NCBI GenBank assembly: GCA_903918375.1
Contig: CAIXED010000012.1
Location: forward strand, 1 to 64,000
DNA: 64,000 bases
From: an uncultured Pseudomonadota bacterium
Lineage (GTDB): Bacteria; Pseudomonadota; Gammaproteobacteria; Methylococcales; Methylomonadaceae
Reading direction: 5' to 3'
Positions 1 through 8,486 of the stretch are shown one piece after another. A program made the position numbers and the translations under genes. The notes beneath the pieces are model-generated. The model ran no database searches, had not been told where the DNA came from, and was given only the letters and a program-made list of their open reading frames with translations. Every line of letters begins with the position of its first letter. Position 1 is the first letter of the stretch.

Positions 1-139
1 CGTTGATGAATATTAGTAAGAAATGGACTATGCCATTGCGTGACTGGAAAGCCGCTCTAAATCGGTTTACTATTCAATTTGAGGATCGGATGGTGAGCCG
101 ATAATTTAAATCCCGTTTACACAAAATCTAGGACACCCT
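1..139 (+). mobile_element. Right end of an IS256-family insertion sequence (cut by window edge)
   Basis: The window opens inside a mobile element. After the transposase stop codon comes a short AT-rich tail ending in GGACACCCTC at about 130-139. This resembles the terminal inverted repeat of Transposase_mut (IS256-group) elements. Immediately beyond it the sequence becomes the reverse strand of a TonB-receptor reading frame, so the junction lies near 139-140. The exact end and any target duplication cannot be fixed without the left end. Confidence 0.75.
3..104 (+). CDS. IS256-family transposase, C-terminal fragment (partial)
   Basis: Only the last 33 codons are present; the gene runs in from the left edge and stops at 102-104. 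The tail reads NISKKWTMPLRDWKAALNRF followed by a short acidic/basic end. This is the conserved C-terminus of Transposase_mut (IS256 family, DDE-type) proteins. Full-length family members are about 400 residues, so most of the gene lies outside the window. Whether the element is still active cannot be judged from this piece. Confidence 0.85.
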   Translation: MMNISKKWTMPLRDWKAALNRFTIQFEDRMVSR

Positions 140-1561
140 CACATTGATATCAAATTTAGTTTCATCGCTGTCGTTATTGGCATCAAAATGCAATTGACGA
201 TAAGACGTAATGGAAGTCAAAGTACCCGGACCAATATCCCAGTCCAACTTACCTGAAACCCCACCATTTTTAGTGAGCAACGGTTTAACTTGTCCCAAAT
301 CGTCTTGATTCCAAGATTGCGCACCAACAATCGGTTTATAGCCACCAAAATAGCCACGATTTAAACGTGAGGTAAAGGTTAAGCCTGTACCTGCAGTTCT
401 TGATGAACCATCGGCAAATGTGGTTGGATCCAACATAGCTGGCTTGACGTTACTAAACTCTTTACCTTCGGCATAATCGGTATTCAAGCGGAAGCGGACT
501 TTATCGGTTGGGGTTAGCAAAAATTGCAAACGTCCGCCGTAGCGATTACGTTCGTTAATCGTCGCACCGTTAGATTGAGCATTGATGTTATGAATATCGC
601 CATCTTGATTATCGATATACATAGAACCGCGGAACGCTAACAAGTCATCAATAATGCCGTTGGTATAAGACGATCTGACTTTAAACGCACCCGGTAAAAT
701 ACCGGTTTGCTGATTGCCGCCAACCTCACCTTCGACAGTCGCTTGCTGGCTGAAACTCGGTGCTTTACTGACATAGTTAAGTGCCCCCATAGTGGTGTTC
801 TTGCCCATCAAAGTACCTTGTGGACCACGCAGCACCTCAATCCGATCCAAATCGGTAAAATCTTGGTAGGACATACCAACGTGACTTAAATAGACATCGT
901 CAACCACCACGCCAACTGCCGGCTCCATACTATCGTTACCACTGGCTTTACCAATACCGCGAATCGAAATACCGGTTCTACGCGCGTTAGGGGTAGTCGC
1001 GGTCAAACCTGGTGCTCTTTTGGTTAAATCCTGAACATCATAAGTTCTATCACGCTCAATATTTTTGCCACCAATCACACTGACTGGAATCGGCACCTCT
1101 TGCAGTTTTTCCTCACGCCGACGTGAAGTAACCACCACTTCCGATAAATTTTTCGACTCAGACACCGGCGCTTTTTCTTCTTTAGACTCGGCTGCCGCTA
1201 CTTCTGGTTTAGCCACATCACCTGAATCCGCTTTAGTAGCAGAAGTGGTCGCAGTTGGACTAGGGGCTGCAACCAAGGCATTTTTCAGCAACTCGTTTTC
1301 TTTTTCGATTTCCAATAGCTTTTCTTTAAGACGAGCTATTTCAGTCGCCGAATCAGGATTAGCCTGTTGAGCAAAGCCATAATCTGGCGTTAATAAACAC
1401 GCACCCGCCACTAAAAGCGCAGCGCTATTTAAAACCGCTTTTCCCTTTCTTCTAGCTACCGCAGAATCGCTAATTAACTGCTCGGAAACTGCTCTAGTGA
1501 GTTTATTTAAACTAAACAGATCATCATCCAACACATTACTTCGATTGTTTTTTATTGCCAT
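128..1561 (-). pseudogene. TonB-dependent receptor, truncated at its C-terminus by an insertion sequence
   Basis: Outer-membrane TonB-dependent receptor. It has an extended N-terminus with a hydrophobic export segment, then a charged coiled-coil stretch (heptad-like ARLKEKLLEIEKENELLKNA), a TonB-box-like region (LSEVVVTSRRREE), and a complete plug domain with the usual VDDVYLS and DRIEVLRGPQGTLMGKN motifs. Only the first barrel strands follow. The frame runs into the IS end and stops at 128-130, giving about 477 residues where receptors of this type normally have 700-850. The barrel is therefore missing and the product is very unlikely to work. The start is taken as the ATG at 1561, which has a TGAGG ribosome site; the ATG 12 nt upstream lacks one. 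The unit has its own sigma-54-type promoter at 1667-1682. If the 3' half survives, it should lie to the left of the IS. Confidence 0.85.
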
Positions 1562-1666
1562 TTCTAACCTCATTGAAGTGAACTTATATAAATTGGGTTT
1601 AAATGACTACCATCCATTACTAACATCCGAGTTAATAATGACTAATAGTGCTAACAATCATAAGAA

Positions 1667-1682
1667 AGCAAACTCCATGCCA
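1667..1682 (-). promoter_or_regulatory. Sigma-54 promoter of the truncated TonB receptor
   Basis: On the minus strand the sequence reads TGGCATGGAGTTTGCT, close to the sigma-54 consensus TGGCACG-N4-TTGCT. The invariant GG (1680-1681) and GC (1668-1669) are exactly 10 nt apart. It lies about 105 bp upstream of the start at 1561. The rest of the 454-bp gap (1562-2015) holds the shared palindrome at 1859-1883 and otherwise only AT-rich sequence. Confidence 0.75.
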
Positions 1683-1858
1683 AAAATAAAAAATCGCATT
1701 AAAAAGACAACAATAAATTTTAATTCTTTTTATTTCAATAACATAAAAACATGATTGCACTTAAAAAAACCTGCAACAAGACAGAGTCAATTAAATAAAT
1801 GGAATTTAGACTTTAGAATATGTTGGTAAAACATCATTAACAACATAGAAGTGATTGA

Positions 1859-1883
1859 CCAGTGTTTAAATATCAACACTTGG
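1859..1883. promoter_or_regulatory. Upstream palindrome UAS1 (candidate enhancer-binding-protein site)
   Basis: An imperfect inverted repeat with core TGTTTAAATATCAACA, about 190 bp upstream of the sigma-54 promoter at 1667-1682. The same 16-nt core, with few changes, recurs at 6265-6286 and 8566-8586, each upstream of another sigma-54 promoter. It is best read as the binding site of an NtrC-family activator. The activator gene is not in this window. Confidence 0.6.
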
Positions 1884-2015
1884 CATGATTTTAAATTCAG
1901 TATATGAATAAATAGATGGCTAGTTTGTAGCTGTTTGAACAGCCTGACGTCCTTAATAATAAAAATGGACACCAGACTTTTGTGGAATGAGATACTAATG
2001 AATGAACAAAAATAC

Positions 2016-2567
2016 TTATTTAGGTCTTTTATCGTTTGGATACCAATATTGTGAATGGCATTGTTCACAAGCCTGCTCAACAAGACCACCGGTTCTAATT
2101 AGCTCTTCAGGATCTTTTTTATCAATAGCAGCAATCACTAATTGCATTGCATCATGTAATACCAAGGCTCTTTTATTAAATTCAGGCCTTGTACTATTAA
2201 TCAAATTTTGAATATCAGCCGCCGATAACTCAGCGCCACCGGTTGAGGTATTAACCCCTTCAATAGCTACATTACGGCCTTTAATTAACAATAAATTGCT
2301 AGCTTCTAACACGACTAATGCGTGCTTTTTAACTTCCCGCCAATCTTCATCTGTTTCAGGCACTTTCTCCTCTACCCCTTCTTTGGTAGAAATAGTTGTG
2401 ACCGCATTCCAAACAAAATCGATATTAGGATCAATAATAGACAGCATAATATCCTGAATACTGGCTACAGGTCTGAACTGAGGATTATTAGATTCATCAT
2501 AAAACTGGGCGCAAGAGGTCAAAAAGACACTACTAAAAACAACTAAAATAAATGGTAATTTTTTCAA
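2016..2567 (-). CDS. Lipoprotein with a single c-type haem motif (cytochrome c'/c556-like helical protein)
   Basis: Predicted exported lipoprotein of 183 residues, last gene of the DUF6152 operon. The signal peptide ends in a lipobox (VFLTSC). The body is mostly helical, and near the C-terminus there is a CEQCH haem-attachment motif followed by QYWYPN. The position of CxxCH close to the end of a helical protein fits the cytochrome c'/c556 type, but the family assignment is inferred. The start is a TTG at 2567 with a strong GGAGG ribosome site 6 nt upstream; the ATG 36 nt further upstream has no such site. It is 22 nt behind the preceding membrane-protein gene. It probably carries electrons or haem for the neighbouring membrane proteins; its substrate is unknown. 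Confidence 0.7.
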   Translation of the reverse strand: MKKLPFILVVFSSVFLTSCAQFYDESNNPQFRPVASIQDIMLSIIDPNIDFVWNAVTTISTKEGVEEKVPETDEDWREVKKHALVVLEASNLLLIKGRNVAIEGVNTSTGGAELSAADIQNLINSTRPEFNKRALVLHDAMQLVIAAIDKKDPEELIRTGGLVEQACEQCHSQYWYPNDKRPK

Positions 2568-2589
2568 TGTATATCCTCCAAAAATAGCG

Positions 2590-3066
2590 CTAGACAAAAC
2601 CAATAAATCGCGCAGAAAAAGCCACCGCTAACCATAACGAAATCACTAATACTGCGGTAAACCTTGCCAAGGTTTTATTAGGATTATCAACACTGGTTAT
2701 TTTATTATACAAAGTGACATGAACTAATAAAGCCAAAACCAGAAAGATAAACTTAGCCCAAAAAGCTGAATTAGGGTAATAGTTGGTCGCAGCGGGAATA
2801 AAAATAAAAACCCCTGAAAAAGCCAATAACCCCAAACCAATCCAAATTAAATGCGCGGTTGCATCCGACAGTCGAATCAAAGATTGATTAGCAAATTCAC
2901 CCACCGTAATCAATCTTAAACTGACTAGGATTACTGAAGATAAAACTAAAATTAAACCAACGATGTGAATTAATTGAAAAACAGCACCAAACAAATGATC
3001 TTGCCCACCGACAAATCGACTGAATTCACTGGCTTGAATCGCTTTAAACACTTCAAGTGTTGACAT
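2590..3066 (-). CDS. Four-helix membrane protein, DUF6644-like
   Basis: Integral membrane protein of 158 residues with four hydrophobic helices (roughly 25-50, 62-82, 90-115 and 130-150). The start is set at the ATG at 3066, behind AAGGAG. The longer frame back to 3153 would run over the previous gene's end and lacks a ribosome site. The short N-terminus with a conserved HIVGLILVLSSVILVSLRL stretch resembles the next gene upstream, so the two are probably paralogues acting as a pair in the inner membrane. No catalytic residues are recognisable. It lies in one operon with a haem lipoprotein downstream and secreted proteins upstream. A role as a cytochrome-b-like or quinone-linked anchor is possible but unproven. 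Confidence 0.65.
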   Translation of the reverse strand: MSTLEVFKAIQASEFSRFVGGQDHLFGAVFQLIHIVGLILVLSSVILVSLRLITVGEFANQSLIRLSDATAHLIWIGLGLLAFSGVFIFIPAATNYYPNSAFWAKFIFLVLALLVHVTLYNKITSVDNPNKTLARFTAVLVISLWLAVAFSARFIGFV

Positions 3067-3098
3067 AAAATTCTCCTTAAATTGATAACTGATAGTTT

Positions 3099-3596
3099 TT
3101 ATTCGTAACTTAGATAAGGAATCAAGCGACCAGTAATCACCACCAAACTCCATAAAGCTAAAGAAACACCACCAGCAATTCTGGCGCCTTTTGGGTATTG
3201 TTCATCATTGGCCCAATTTTTAATTTGCTGGCCCCATTTCACTTCAAACCAAAAAGCATTAATACCGGCTAAAACAATAAAGATAAGTTTGTAGAAAAAC
3301 ACATCTAACAAGACGATTTTAGATGCTGCAGCGACAAACAAAAGAATCCCAGTCACAATCGTCACCAGAAAACCAACCAATATCCAAGGTCTTAGCGGAT
3401 GCAATAATTTATCAATCGGAATAAATCTTAAAAATAACCCTAACAAACGAAGATCGACAAATACTAATAATCCGACAGAAAATGCCAGACCAATCAAATG
3501 TAGTCCTTCTATAATTGGAAACATATAAATTGATTCTCTTAGCGCAGTGCCTAATTCAGAATCATAAAGTTGTTGTGATAATTCTATCAGTGACAT
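3099..3596 (-). CDS. DUF6644-family membrane protein
   Basis: Inner-membrane protein of 165 residues with four predicted helices. The motif EGLHLIGLAFSVGLLVFVDL with an embedded His is characteristic of the uncharacterised DUF6644 family. The start at 3596 (MSLIELSQQLYDSELG) is preceded by AAGGAAAAATGT, a usable ribosome site. It is followed after 32 nt by a related membrane protein. The 96-nt gap upstream holds a perfect hairpin (3640-3664). Proteins of this family commonly lie near DUF6152 genes and secreted GxPDxSGxW proteins, as here. The function is unknown; the conserved His in helix 1 could bind a metal or haem. Confidence 0.7.
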   Translation of the reverse strand: MSLIELSQQLYDSELGTALRESIYMFPIIEGLHLIGLAFSVGLLVFVDLRLLGLFLRFIPIDKLLHPLRPWILVGFLVTIVTGILLFVAAASKIVLLDVFFYKLIFIVLAGINAFWFEVKWGQQIKNWANDEQYPKGARIAGGVSLALWSLVVITGRLIPYLSYE

Positions 3597-3639
3597 ACAT
3601 TTTTCCTTTCGATTAACCTGTTCCGAAAAACTTTAGCTA

Positions 3640-3664
3640 CACCATAAACCGATTGTTTATGGTG
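3640..3664 (-). other. Perfect hairpin inside the DUF6152 operon
   Basis: Ten-base-pair inverted repeat (CACCATAAAC / GTTTATGGTG) with a 5-nt loop, in the gap between the 342-residue secreted protein gene and the DUF6644 gene. There is no U-run behind it, so it is more likely an mRNA stability or processing hairpin, separating secreted-protein from membrane-protein expression, than a terminator. Confidence 0.5.
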
Positions 3665-3692
3665 CAAACCATGACTAAAGTATTAAATAAAA

Positions 3693-4703
3693 TCAATTGC
3701 TAGGTGTTGCAGCACCCATCCCAAAGCCACCATTATTTTCGGTACATATTCTTTCTTCGCGATCAAGCAGTGGTTCTTTTCCGGCATGTTTAGCTAATGT
3801 GGTTTCAAAATGCCAGCCATTAGGTTTATCAGCGGCAGTCCAGCGTTTTGCAGGAATAGTTACGGTAAACGGTCTGGTATAAACTTCAGGATCAGTAAAT
3901 ACTGCTTCATAGTTATAACGAGTATTATCATTAGAAAAAATATAACGTTCTTCAATATGGGCATTTTCACTAATAAACTCGCCAGATCGACCAAACAGCG
4001 CTTTACCATTTTGATTAGTCACATCAACAACTAAGGTATTACCTTCCCAATGACCACGAGAATCACCGTTCCACAATTTTATGGCGTTAGGCAAATGCGG
4101 TTTGTCATCTAAATGAATAATCCTTGTACCCGAATCAAACAAGAACACCACATAATTAGGATATTGTCTGATTTCATAGCCATGCCAATACAATGACTTA
4201 GGAACCCCACCTGGCGCGCAACGCGCTAATGGCTCAATAAATTGCGGCTCGGTTGGGTCATGGAACTTCACTTGAAACTCTTTCACTTTCTCAAGCGCCC
4301 ATGGTTGGAAAGGTAGCTGTCCATCGACTGGATCGCTAACCCGACTTGGTGCACGTTCTTCTCGAGGGCCTTTTGCCAGTCGATTAGGATTAGGGTCGTT
4401 TGGAATCCCGCCTTGTGGATCGGTGAAATTGCTGTGATTAGCAATCGTATTTGACCAATGGCCTGATACATCAGGTTGTCCATCGGCTAATTTGGCGCCA
4501 GTCCATTTTCCCGATAATAATTTAGGGAAACTTTTTTCACGAGAAATACCAGAACCACCGTTATTTGCCGCTGGTTTTTCTTGGGCTGGAGCTTTTTTCT
4601 CGGTATTCGCTTGAGCAGCATCCGCCGCCTGTGCAATTTGTGGTGCCAATGCGATACTGGTAATCAGCAATCCCAAATAATATTGAATGACTTTGTTTTT
4701 CAT
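3693..4703 (-). CDS. Secreted protein of the GxPDxSGxW family (uncharacterised)
   Basis: Exported protein of about 336 residues. The start at 4703 has GAGGATGTT upstream; the frame's first codon, six residues earlier, lacks a ribosome site. The signal peptide ends near AQAADA. A low-complexity Ala/Pro/Lys stretch follows, then the motif DGQPDVSGHW, and in the C-terminal half HLPNAIKLWNGDSRGHWEGN and LVVDVTN. These features are shared with the next gene, so the two are diverged paralogues. The fold and reaction are not known to me. The paired Trp/Asp/His-rich motifs suggest a beta-rich extracytoplasmic domain that could bind a ligand or metal. It shares the operon with a DUF6152 protein and DUF6644 membrane proteins and is probably co-expressed from the sigma-54 promoter at 6145-6160. 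Confidence 0.7.
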   Translation of the reverse strand: MKNKVIQYYLGLLITSIALAPQIAQAADAAQANTEKKAPAQEKPAANNGGSGISREKSFPKLLSGKWTGAKLADGQPDVSGHWSNTIANHSNFTDPQGGIPNDPNPNRLAKGPREERAPSRVSDPVDGQLPFQPWALEKVKEFQVKFHDPTEPQFIEPLARCAPGGVPKSLYWHGYEIRQYPNYVVFLFDSGTRIIHLDDKPHLPNAIKLWNGDSRGHWEGNTLVVDVTNQNGKALFGRSGEFISENAHIEERYIFSNDNTRYNYEAVFTDPEVYTRPFTVTIPAKRWTAADKPNGWHFETTLAKHAGKEPLLDREERICTENNGGFGMGAATPSN

Positions 4704-4751
4704 AACATCCTCTATAAACAATGTTGGTAGCTACCAACTTTCCTATTCGCC

Positions 4752-5561
4752 TTATTTCGTAGTTTGTTTAGGCGGGTAATATTGGTCGTAATCTAAAGTG
4801 AATCGATAATCTTCAATTAATTGAAAATTTTTCTCTCTATGTCTATGAAGAACGACGCTAATATCCCAAGGTTTGCTAAATACATTTGGGTCTTCAATAG
4901 TGGCTTTATATTCAATAGTATTGGCATCGAGATATGTCCATTTTTCAATAACGTGTAAGGCATCACTATGAAAATTCCCGGCTCTGTCTAACCAAGTTTT
5001 GTCATTAAAATGCTTAACATCGACAACCAAGGTGTCGCCTTCCCAATGCGCTCTTGAATCACCCAACCACCAATCATTTGGATCATCTGGATGCTCAGTG
5101 CCATTGGTGTAAATAGTTCTAACTGAATGCCCAAATTGATGAACTAGCGTTAAATCCTGATTACGCTGAAAAATTTGAAATGGCTCAGGATAATAAATGC
5201 CACGAGGCACACCGAGGGTATAACCTTTTAAAGCTGGATCAGCTGTTAATCGAGCATCAAAGTTTTTCTTTTTCTGCTCCAAGGCTTTCGGTAAATACGG
5301 TAATAATCCACCATCAACAATACCTAGACCCGGTGGCGCATCTTTACGATTTGAATGCGGCTCAAGATCATAATCAGCCGCACTTGTGGTTTGCCAAATA
5401 CCGGAAAAATCGGGTTTTCCATTACTTAATTTCGGGATTTTTTTATCTGCAGCAAATGCTGAACCTGCCATTGCCGATACTAAAAAAATACTCAGTGCTA
5501 ATTTAGCCGCATAACTAAAACCGACCGTGGTTTTAGAGGATTTTATGATTAATGTATTCAA
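4752..5561 (-). CDS. Secreted protein of the GxPDxSGxW family, shorter paralogue
   Basis: Exported protein of 269 residues with a clear signal peptide (cleavage near GSAFAADKK). It has the family motif NGKPDFSGIW at about residues 47-56 and a C-terminal block DSRAHWEGDTLVVDVKHF, matching the neighbouring larger protein. Start ATG at 5561, behind AAGGAGAATATT. It lies 39 nt after the DUF6152 gene and 48 nt before its paralogue. No enzyme motif is recognisable. Similar proteins often travel with TonB receptors and DUF6152 proteins, which suggests a periplasmic role in uptake or modification of a small hydrophobic or aromatic compound; that is inference from context only. Confidence 0.7.
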   Translation of the reverse strand: MNTLIIKSSKTTVGFSYAAKLALSIFLVSAMAGSAFAADKKIPKLSNGKPDFSGIWQTTSAADYDLEPHSNRKDAPPGLGIVDGGLLPYLPKALEQKKKNFDARLTADPALKGYTLGVPRGIYYPEPFQIFQRNQDLTLVHQFGHSVRTIYTNGTEHPDDPNDWWLGDSRAHWEGDTLVVDVKHFNDKTWLDRAGNFHSDALHVIEKWTYLDANTIEYKATIEDPNVFSKPWDISVVLHRHREKNFQLIEDYRFTLDYDQYYPPKQTTK

Positions 5562-5600
5562 GAAATATTCTCCTTATTTCAGTGAATGGTAATTCCAGAT

Positions 5601-6029
5601 TTACAGTGGTGCAGGTGTTGGCTGTGTAGCCGGTGCATCTTGCGCACCACCGGTTTGAACGCTGCTTCCATCAGGTAATTTAGTGGTGACGGCATAACCA
5701 AAGTTCTTACCGCTTTTGGCTCTAAATCCTTGGATCGTAATTTCTGTCGAAGGGGTTAAAGTTTTTTTAGTAATACCTTTTTCTTTTAGATTAAATGGTG
5801 CACCAAATTCAAAACCCCAGTTAGCCACCGTACCATCCGGCTGTTTAACATCTAAATAAAGCCAGCTGTGTGGATTAACCAATTCAAATTTAGTGACCAC
5901 GCCTTTCACCTCAACCGGCTGCTCTGCATCAAACTCAGCAGAAAAAGCATGATGAGCATTAGCGGGTATTGCGATTGACATACCCGCGCTTATTAACAAA
6001 GTGGTTATTAATTTAGTTTTCATAGGCAT
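5601..6029 (-). CDS. DUF6152-family secreted protein
   Basis: Small exported protein of about 142 residues and first gene of a six-gene operon. The signal peptide ends at PANAHHAF. The body carries the DUF6152 pattern VEVKGVVTKFELVNPHSWLY, then NWGFEFGAP and a GF(R/K)A(K)SG motif. The C-terminus is Pro/Ala/Gln-rich. Three in-frame starts are possible (6041 GTG, 6029 ATG, 6023 ATG); 6029 is preferred because a GAGA element lies about 8 nt upstream, but this is uncertain. A sigma-54-type promoter (6145-6160) and the palindrome at 6265-6286 lie upstream. The function of the family is unknown; the conserved HH after the signal peptide may bind a metal. Confidence 0.75.
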   Translation of the reverse strand: MPMKTKLITTLLISAGMSIAIPANAHHAFSAEFDAEQPVEVKGVVTKFELVNPHSWLYLDVKQPDGTVANWGFEFGAPFNLKEKGITKKTLTPSTEITIQGFRAKSGKNFGYAVTTKLPDGSSVQTGGAQDAPATQPTPAPL

Positions 6030-6144
6030 CAAAAATCTCACAATTAAAAAATCAATACAGAGGTCAACAGCAAATTGATTGATGTCGCTGTTTAAACCTT
6101 AATCTCAAATAGACTCGCTAAAACATCACAAGTATTTTCATTAA

Positions 6145-6160
6145 TGCAAATAGCGTGCCT
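6145..6160 (-). promoter_or_regulatory. Sigma-54 promoter of the DUF6152 operon
   Basis: The minus strand reads AGGCACGCTATTTGCA, an almost perfect -24/-12 element. GG (6158-6159) and GC (6146-6147) are separated by exactly 10 nt and the TTGCA half is intact. It sits about 115 bp upstream of the DUF6152 start and about 120 bp downstream of the palindrome at 6265-6286, a normal distance for a bacterial enhancer. Confidence 0.8.
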
Positions 6161-6264
6161 GATTTTTTAAAACAATGAATTTAATTACTAACAAGCTGTT
6201 TTACTTAGCTTTTAATTAGAAGCAACTATTTATAAGTTGTCAGAAGATTTGATAAAAACCAGTT

Positions 6265-6286
6265 AACTGTTGAAATATCAACAGTT
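6265..6286. promoter_or_regulatory. Upstream palindrome UAS2
   Basis: Perfect 9-bp inverted repeat (AACTGTTGA / TCAACAGTT) around AATA, with core TGTTGAAATATCAACA. It is the best copy of the motif shared by all three sigma-54 units in this region. It also lies 46 bp behind the stop of the second TonB receptor, so a terminator role was considered, but there is no U-run. Confidence 0.65.
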
Positions 6287-6331
6287 GGGAAACATTTGAT
6301 GCTGAAGCAAGTACAAACAATTTAGTGCCAG

Positions 6332-8452
6332 TTAAAAATTAACCGTCACCGTCCCCCTAACCATTCTCGGCTCAACTGGGTGACGCATTAAGCCAAATGT
6401 CCCAGTTCCGCCATCAGGGCAATTAGTGTTATTCGCTTCACCTTTCATCTGCGAGCAATAGGCATAAGCCAAGTCGCTATTGTTGGAACCTAATAAATTG
6501 AACAGATCAATCTCGAATTTATAATTTTTCTGTTTATAGCCCGTGCCAAAATTGACAATATTGGTATCGCCAGCCCAGAAACTAGCTTGTTGATCAAGCG
6601 GCACATGGCCGAAATGCCGCAAACGCAAAGAAGCAAACCAGCCTTGTGGATGTTCGATGGTCGCACCGCTAGTAATGACCCGACCAACCGAATTCGGTAT
6701 CCAGTTATTACCGACGGCTTCATTAGCGTAATGCGCCGAGGTTAAAGCTAAATCAGCATCTAAGGTCAGCCAATGGGTCGGTTTGTAATAGTTGGTAAAC
6801 TCAAGACCATGCCGACGCGATTTACCATTTACCTCGGTAGTACCGGCATCACCGACAAATACCAACTCCTGACTACTTTCCAAATACCAAAATGCCAGCG
6901 TTGACTTTAAGCCGACAATCGCATCACTGCGTATCCCAACCTCTGCACCGCGCGACCAAGCGGTTGGCTTAATCGGTGAAATGCTGGACGCATCGGCCGG
7001 ATTAAATTGCAAAGTAGTGCCGCGTGCGTCATTAGAATGATGACCATAACCGAGATTTAAAAAATACTCAGTGTCTAGCCACGGCCCAGCGATAAAGCTC
7101 AGCTTAGGACTCATCACCGCTTTACTTTTATTGCCAGAATTGGCTGCGCTCAAATTGGCATCATGCAAAGCGTTGTCGAACATCTGGACATCGTTATTGA
7201 GAAAGTCGGTTCTAAATCCGGCCACAGTGCGGAATTTTTCTAACCAATGGCTTTGGTTTTGCAGATACAGCCCAAGATTGCTTTCGCCAACGTTATAGCG
7301 ACTAACCCAATCCAAAGCCTGTCGGGCTTGGCTATGTTGCAAGCCTAAATCCATGATTTGGTCATGCCTAAATTGAATGCCGACCGTGTTATCCATTTTC
7401 AAACCCCAAAGCGTGGTTTGGCGTTTATGGTCAAAATTACCGCCCGTTTGTACCCTGCGCTCACCTTGATGAATCTGGTCACCGTGAATAGGATCATTCA
7501 AATAACCGGTAAAGTTTGAATACAAATCAACGTCATAATAAAGCGCATAAAGATTGGCATCGTTGCGCCAATTGTCACCCGCTTGCCAAAAATTACTGGC
7601 TAAACTGTAGCGGTTGGATTTACCGCCATCGCTAGGATCAATACTGCCGTAGAGATTGACCGAACCATCATCAATCGCCCGCTGCGGAATCGGGTTAGTG
7701 GCATTCCAACTGGCGCTATAGGCTTTACCATTAACCGAGAATCCCCAATCATCACGATCCAAGCTATAACGCAAAGTGCCGTTAAACTTGCCTAAATCTT
7801 CGGGTTGTTGCCAAACGCCGTTATAAACATTGACCTCACCGGCATACAGCAAATTGCCCTCACCCAACTTATTCGAATTCGCCAACAATCCGCGGTAGTA
7901 ACCAAATTCACCGCCAGTAAATTTGATAATGCCTTGATCGAGCGTTTGCTTACTGGTCATTTTTGAATAACCCGCCGCAGAGAAATCACCAGTTTCGGCA
8001 TAGTAAGGCCCTTTACCGTATTCAACTTTGTGTACCAACTCAGGAATGATGCTGTTTAAATCCAGATAACCTTGGCCGTGGGCATGGGTTGCCATATTCA
8101 TTGGAATCCCATCCACTACTACCGAAAAATCAGTACCGTGATCGAGATTAAATCCCCGCAAAAAATACTGATTAGCCTTGCCGCTACCACTATGCTGAGT
8201 CGCTAACGCCCCAGGTATCACCTCAACTAACTCACCCGCTCGTGACATGGGGCGATATTCAAACTGTGGCTGACCGACTTCACCTTGAGAAGCCGAGCCA
8301 GAAACACCCAGTAAACTACGCCCACGGCCGCCGTGTACTTCAACAGTTGCCAACTCGGTCATCTCATCTAGGCTTTCAACCTCCGCCAATACCAAGGCCG
8401 GCACACCTATCAAGCTAATCGCTAGTTTTTGGGCAATAATTCGGAATTTCAT
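6332..8452 (-). CDS. TonB-dependent outer-membrane receptor (intact)
   Basis: Complete TonB-dependent receptor of about 706 residues. The signal peptide ends around PALVLAEVES. A TonB-box-like segment (ELATVEVHGG) follows, then a plug domain with GSGKANQYFLRGFNLDHGTD, VDGIPMNMATHAHGQGYLDL and VHKVEYGKGPYYAETGDFSA. The C-terminal barrel ends in an aromatic-rich strand, RMVRGTVTVNF, with a terminal Phe as outer-membrane insertion requires. Start ATG at 8452, behind AGAGAG; the frame's first codon, 13 residues upstream, is less likely. It is expressed from its own sigma-54-type promoter (8487-8502). The ligand is unknown; the shared regulatory palindrome ties it to the DUF6152 operon, which suggests it imports the compound that system handles. 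Confidence 0.85.
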   Translation of the reverse strand: MKFRIIAQKLAISLIGVPALVLAEVESLDEMTELATVEVHGGRGRSLLGVSGSASQGEVGQPQFEYRPMSRAGELVEVIPGALATQHSGSGKANQYFLRGFNLDHGTDFSVVVDGIPMNMATHAHGQGYLDLNSIIPELVHKVEYGKGPYYAETGDFSAAGYSKMTSKQTLDQGIIKFTGGEFGYYRGLLANSNKLGEGNLLYAGEVNVYNGVWQQPEDLGKFNGTLRYSLDRDDWGFSVNGKAYSASWNATNPIPQRAIDDGSVNLYGSIDPSDGGKSNRYSLASNFWQAGDNWRNDANLYALYYDVDLYSNFTGYLNDPIHGDQIHQGERRVQTGGNFDHKRQTTLWGLKMDNTVGIQFRHDQIMDLGLQHSQARQALDWVSRYNVGESNLGLYLQNQSHWLEKFRTVAGFRTDFLNNDVQMFDNALHDANLSAANSGNKSKAVMSPKLSFIAGPWLDTEYFLNLGYGHHSNDARGTTLQFNPADASSISPIKPTAWSRGAEVGIRSDAIVGLKSTLAFWYLESSQELVFVGDAGTTEVNGKSRRHGLEFTNYYKPTHWLTLDADLALTSAHYANEAVGNNWIPNSVGRVITSGATIEHPQGWFASLRLRHFGHVPLDQQASFWAGDTNIVNFGTGYKQKNYKFEIDLFNLLGSNNSDLAYAYCSQMKGEANNTNCPDGGTGTFGLMRHPVEPRMVRGTVTVNF

Positions 8453-8486
8453 TTGATCTCTCTTCACTTTAGATAAAAAGATAATC

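Noticed and set aside
1065-1370. Plus-strand frame of 101 codons opposite the truncated TonB receptor
   Set aside because: Antisense shadow of the Ala/Ser-rich linker; no domain.
1754-1771. Second GG/GC pair in the TonB1 upstream region resembling a sigma-54 promoter
   Set aside because: The spacing is 11 nt, not 10, and the flanks do not match; the site at 1667-1682 fits better.
1787-2089. Minus-strand frame of 100 codons
   Set aside because: Overlaps the haem lipoprotein gene and a palindromic regulatory region; no ribosome site and low-complexity composition.
6265-6286. Terminator of the intact TonB receptor
   Set aside because: No U-run on the minus strand, and the same core appears at two other places where it cannot be a terminator.
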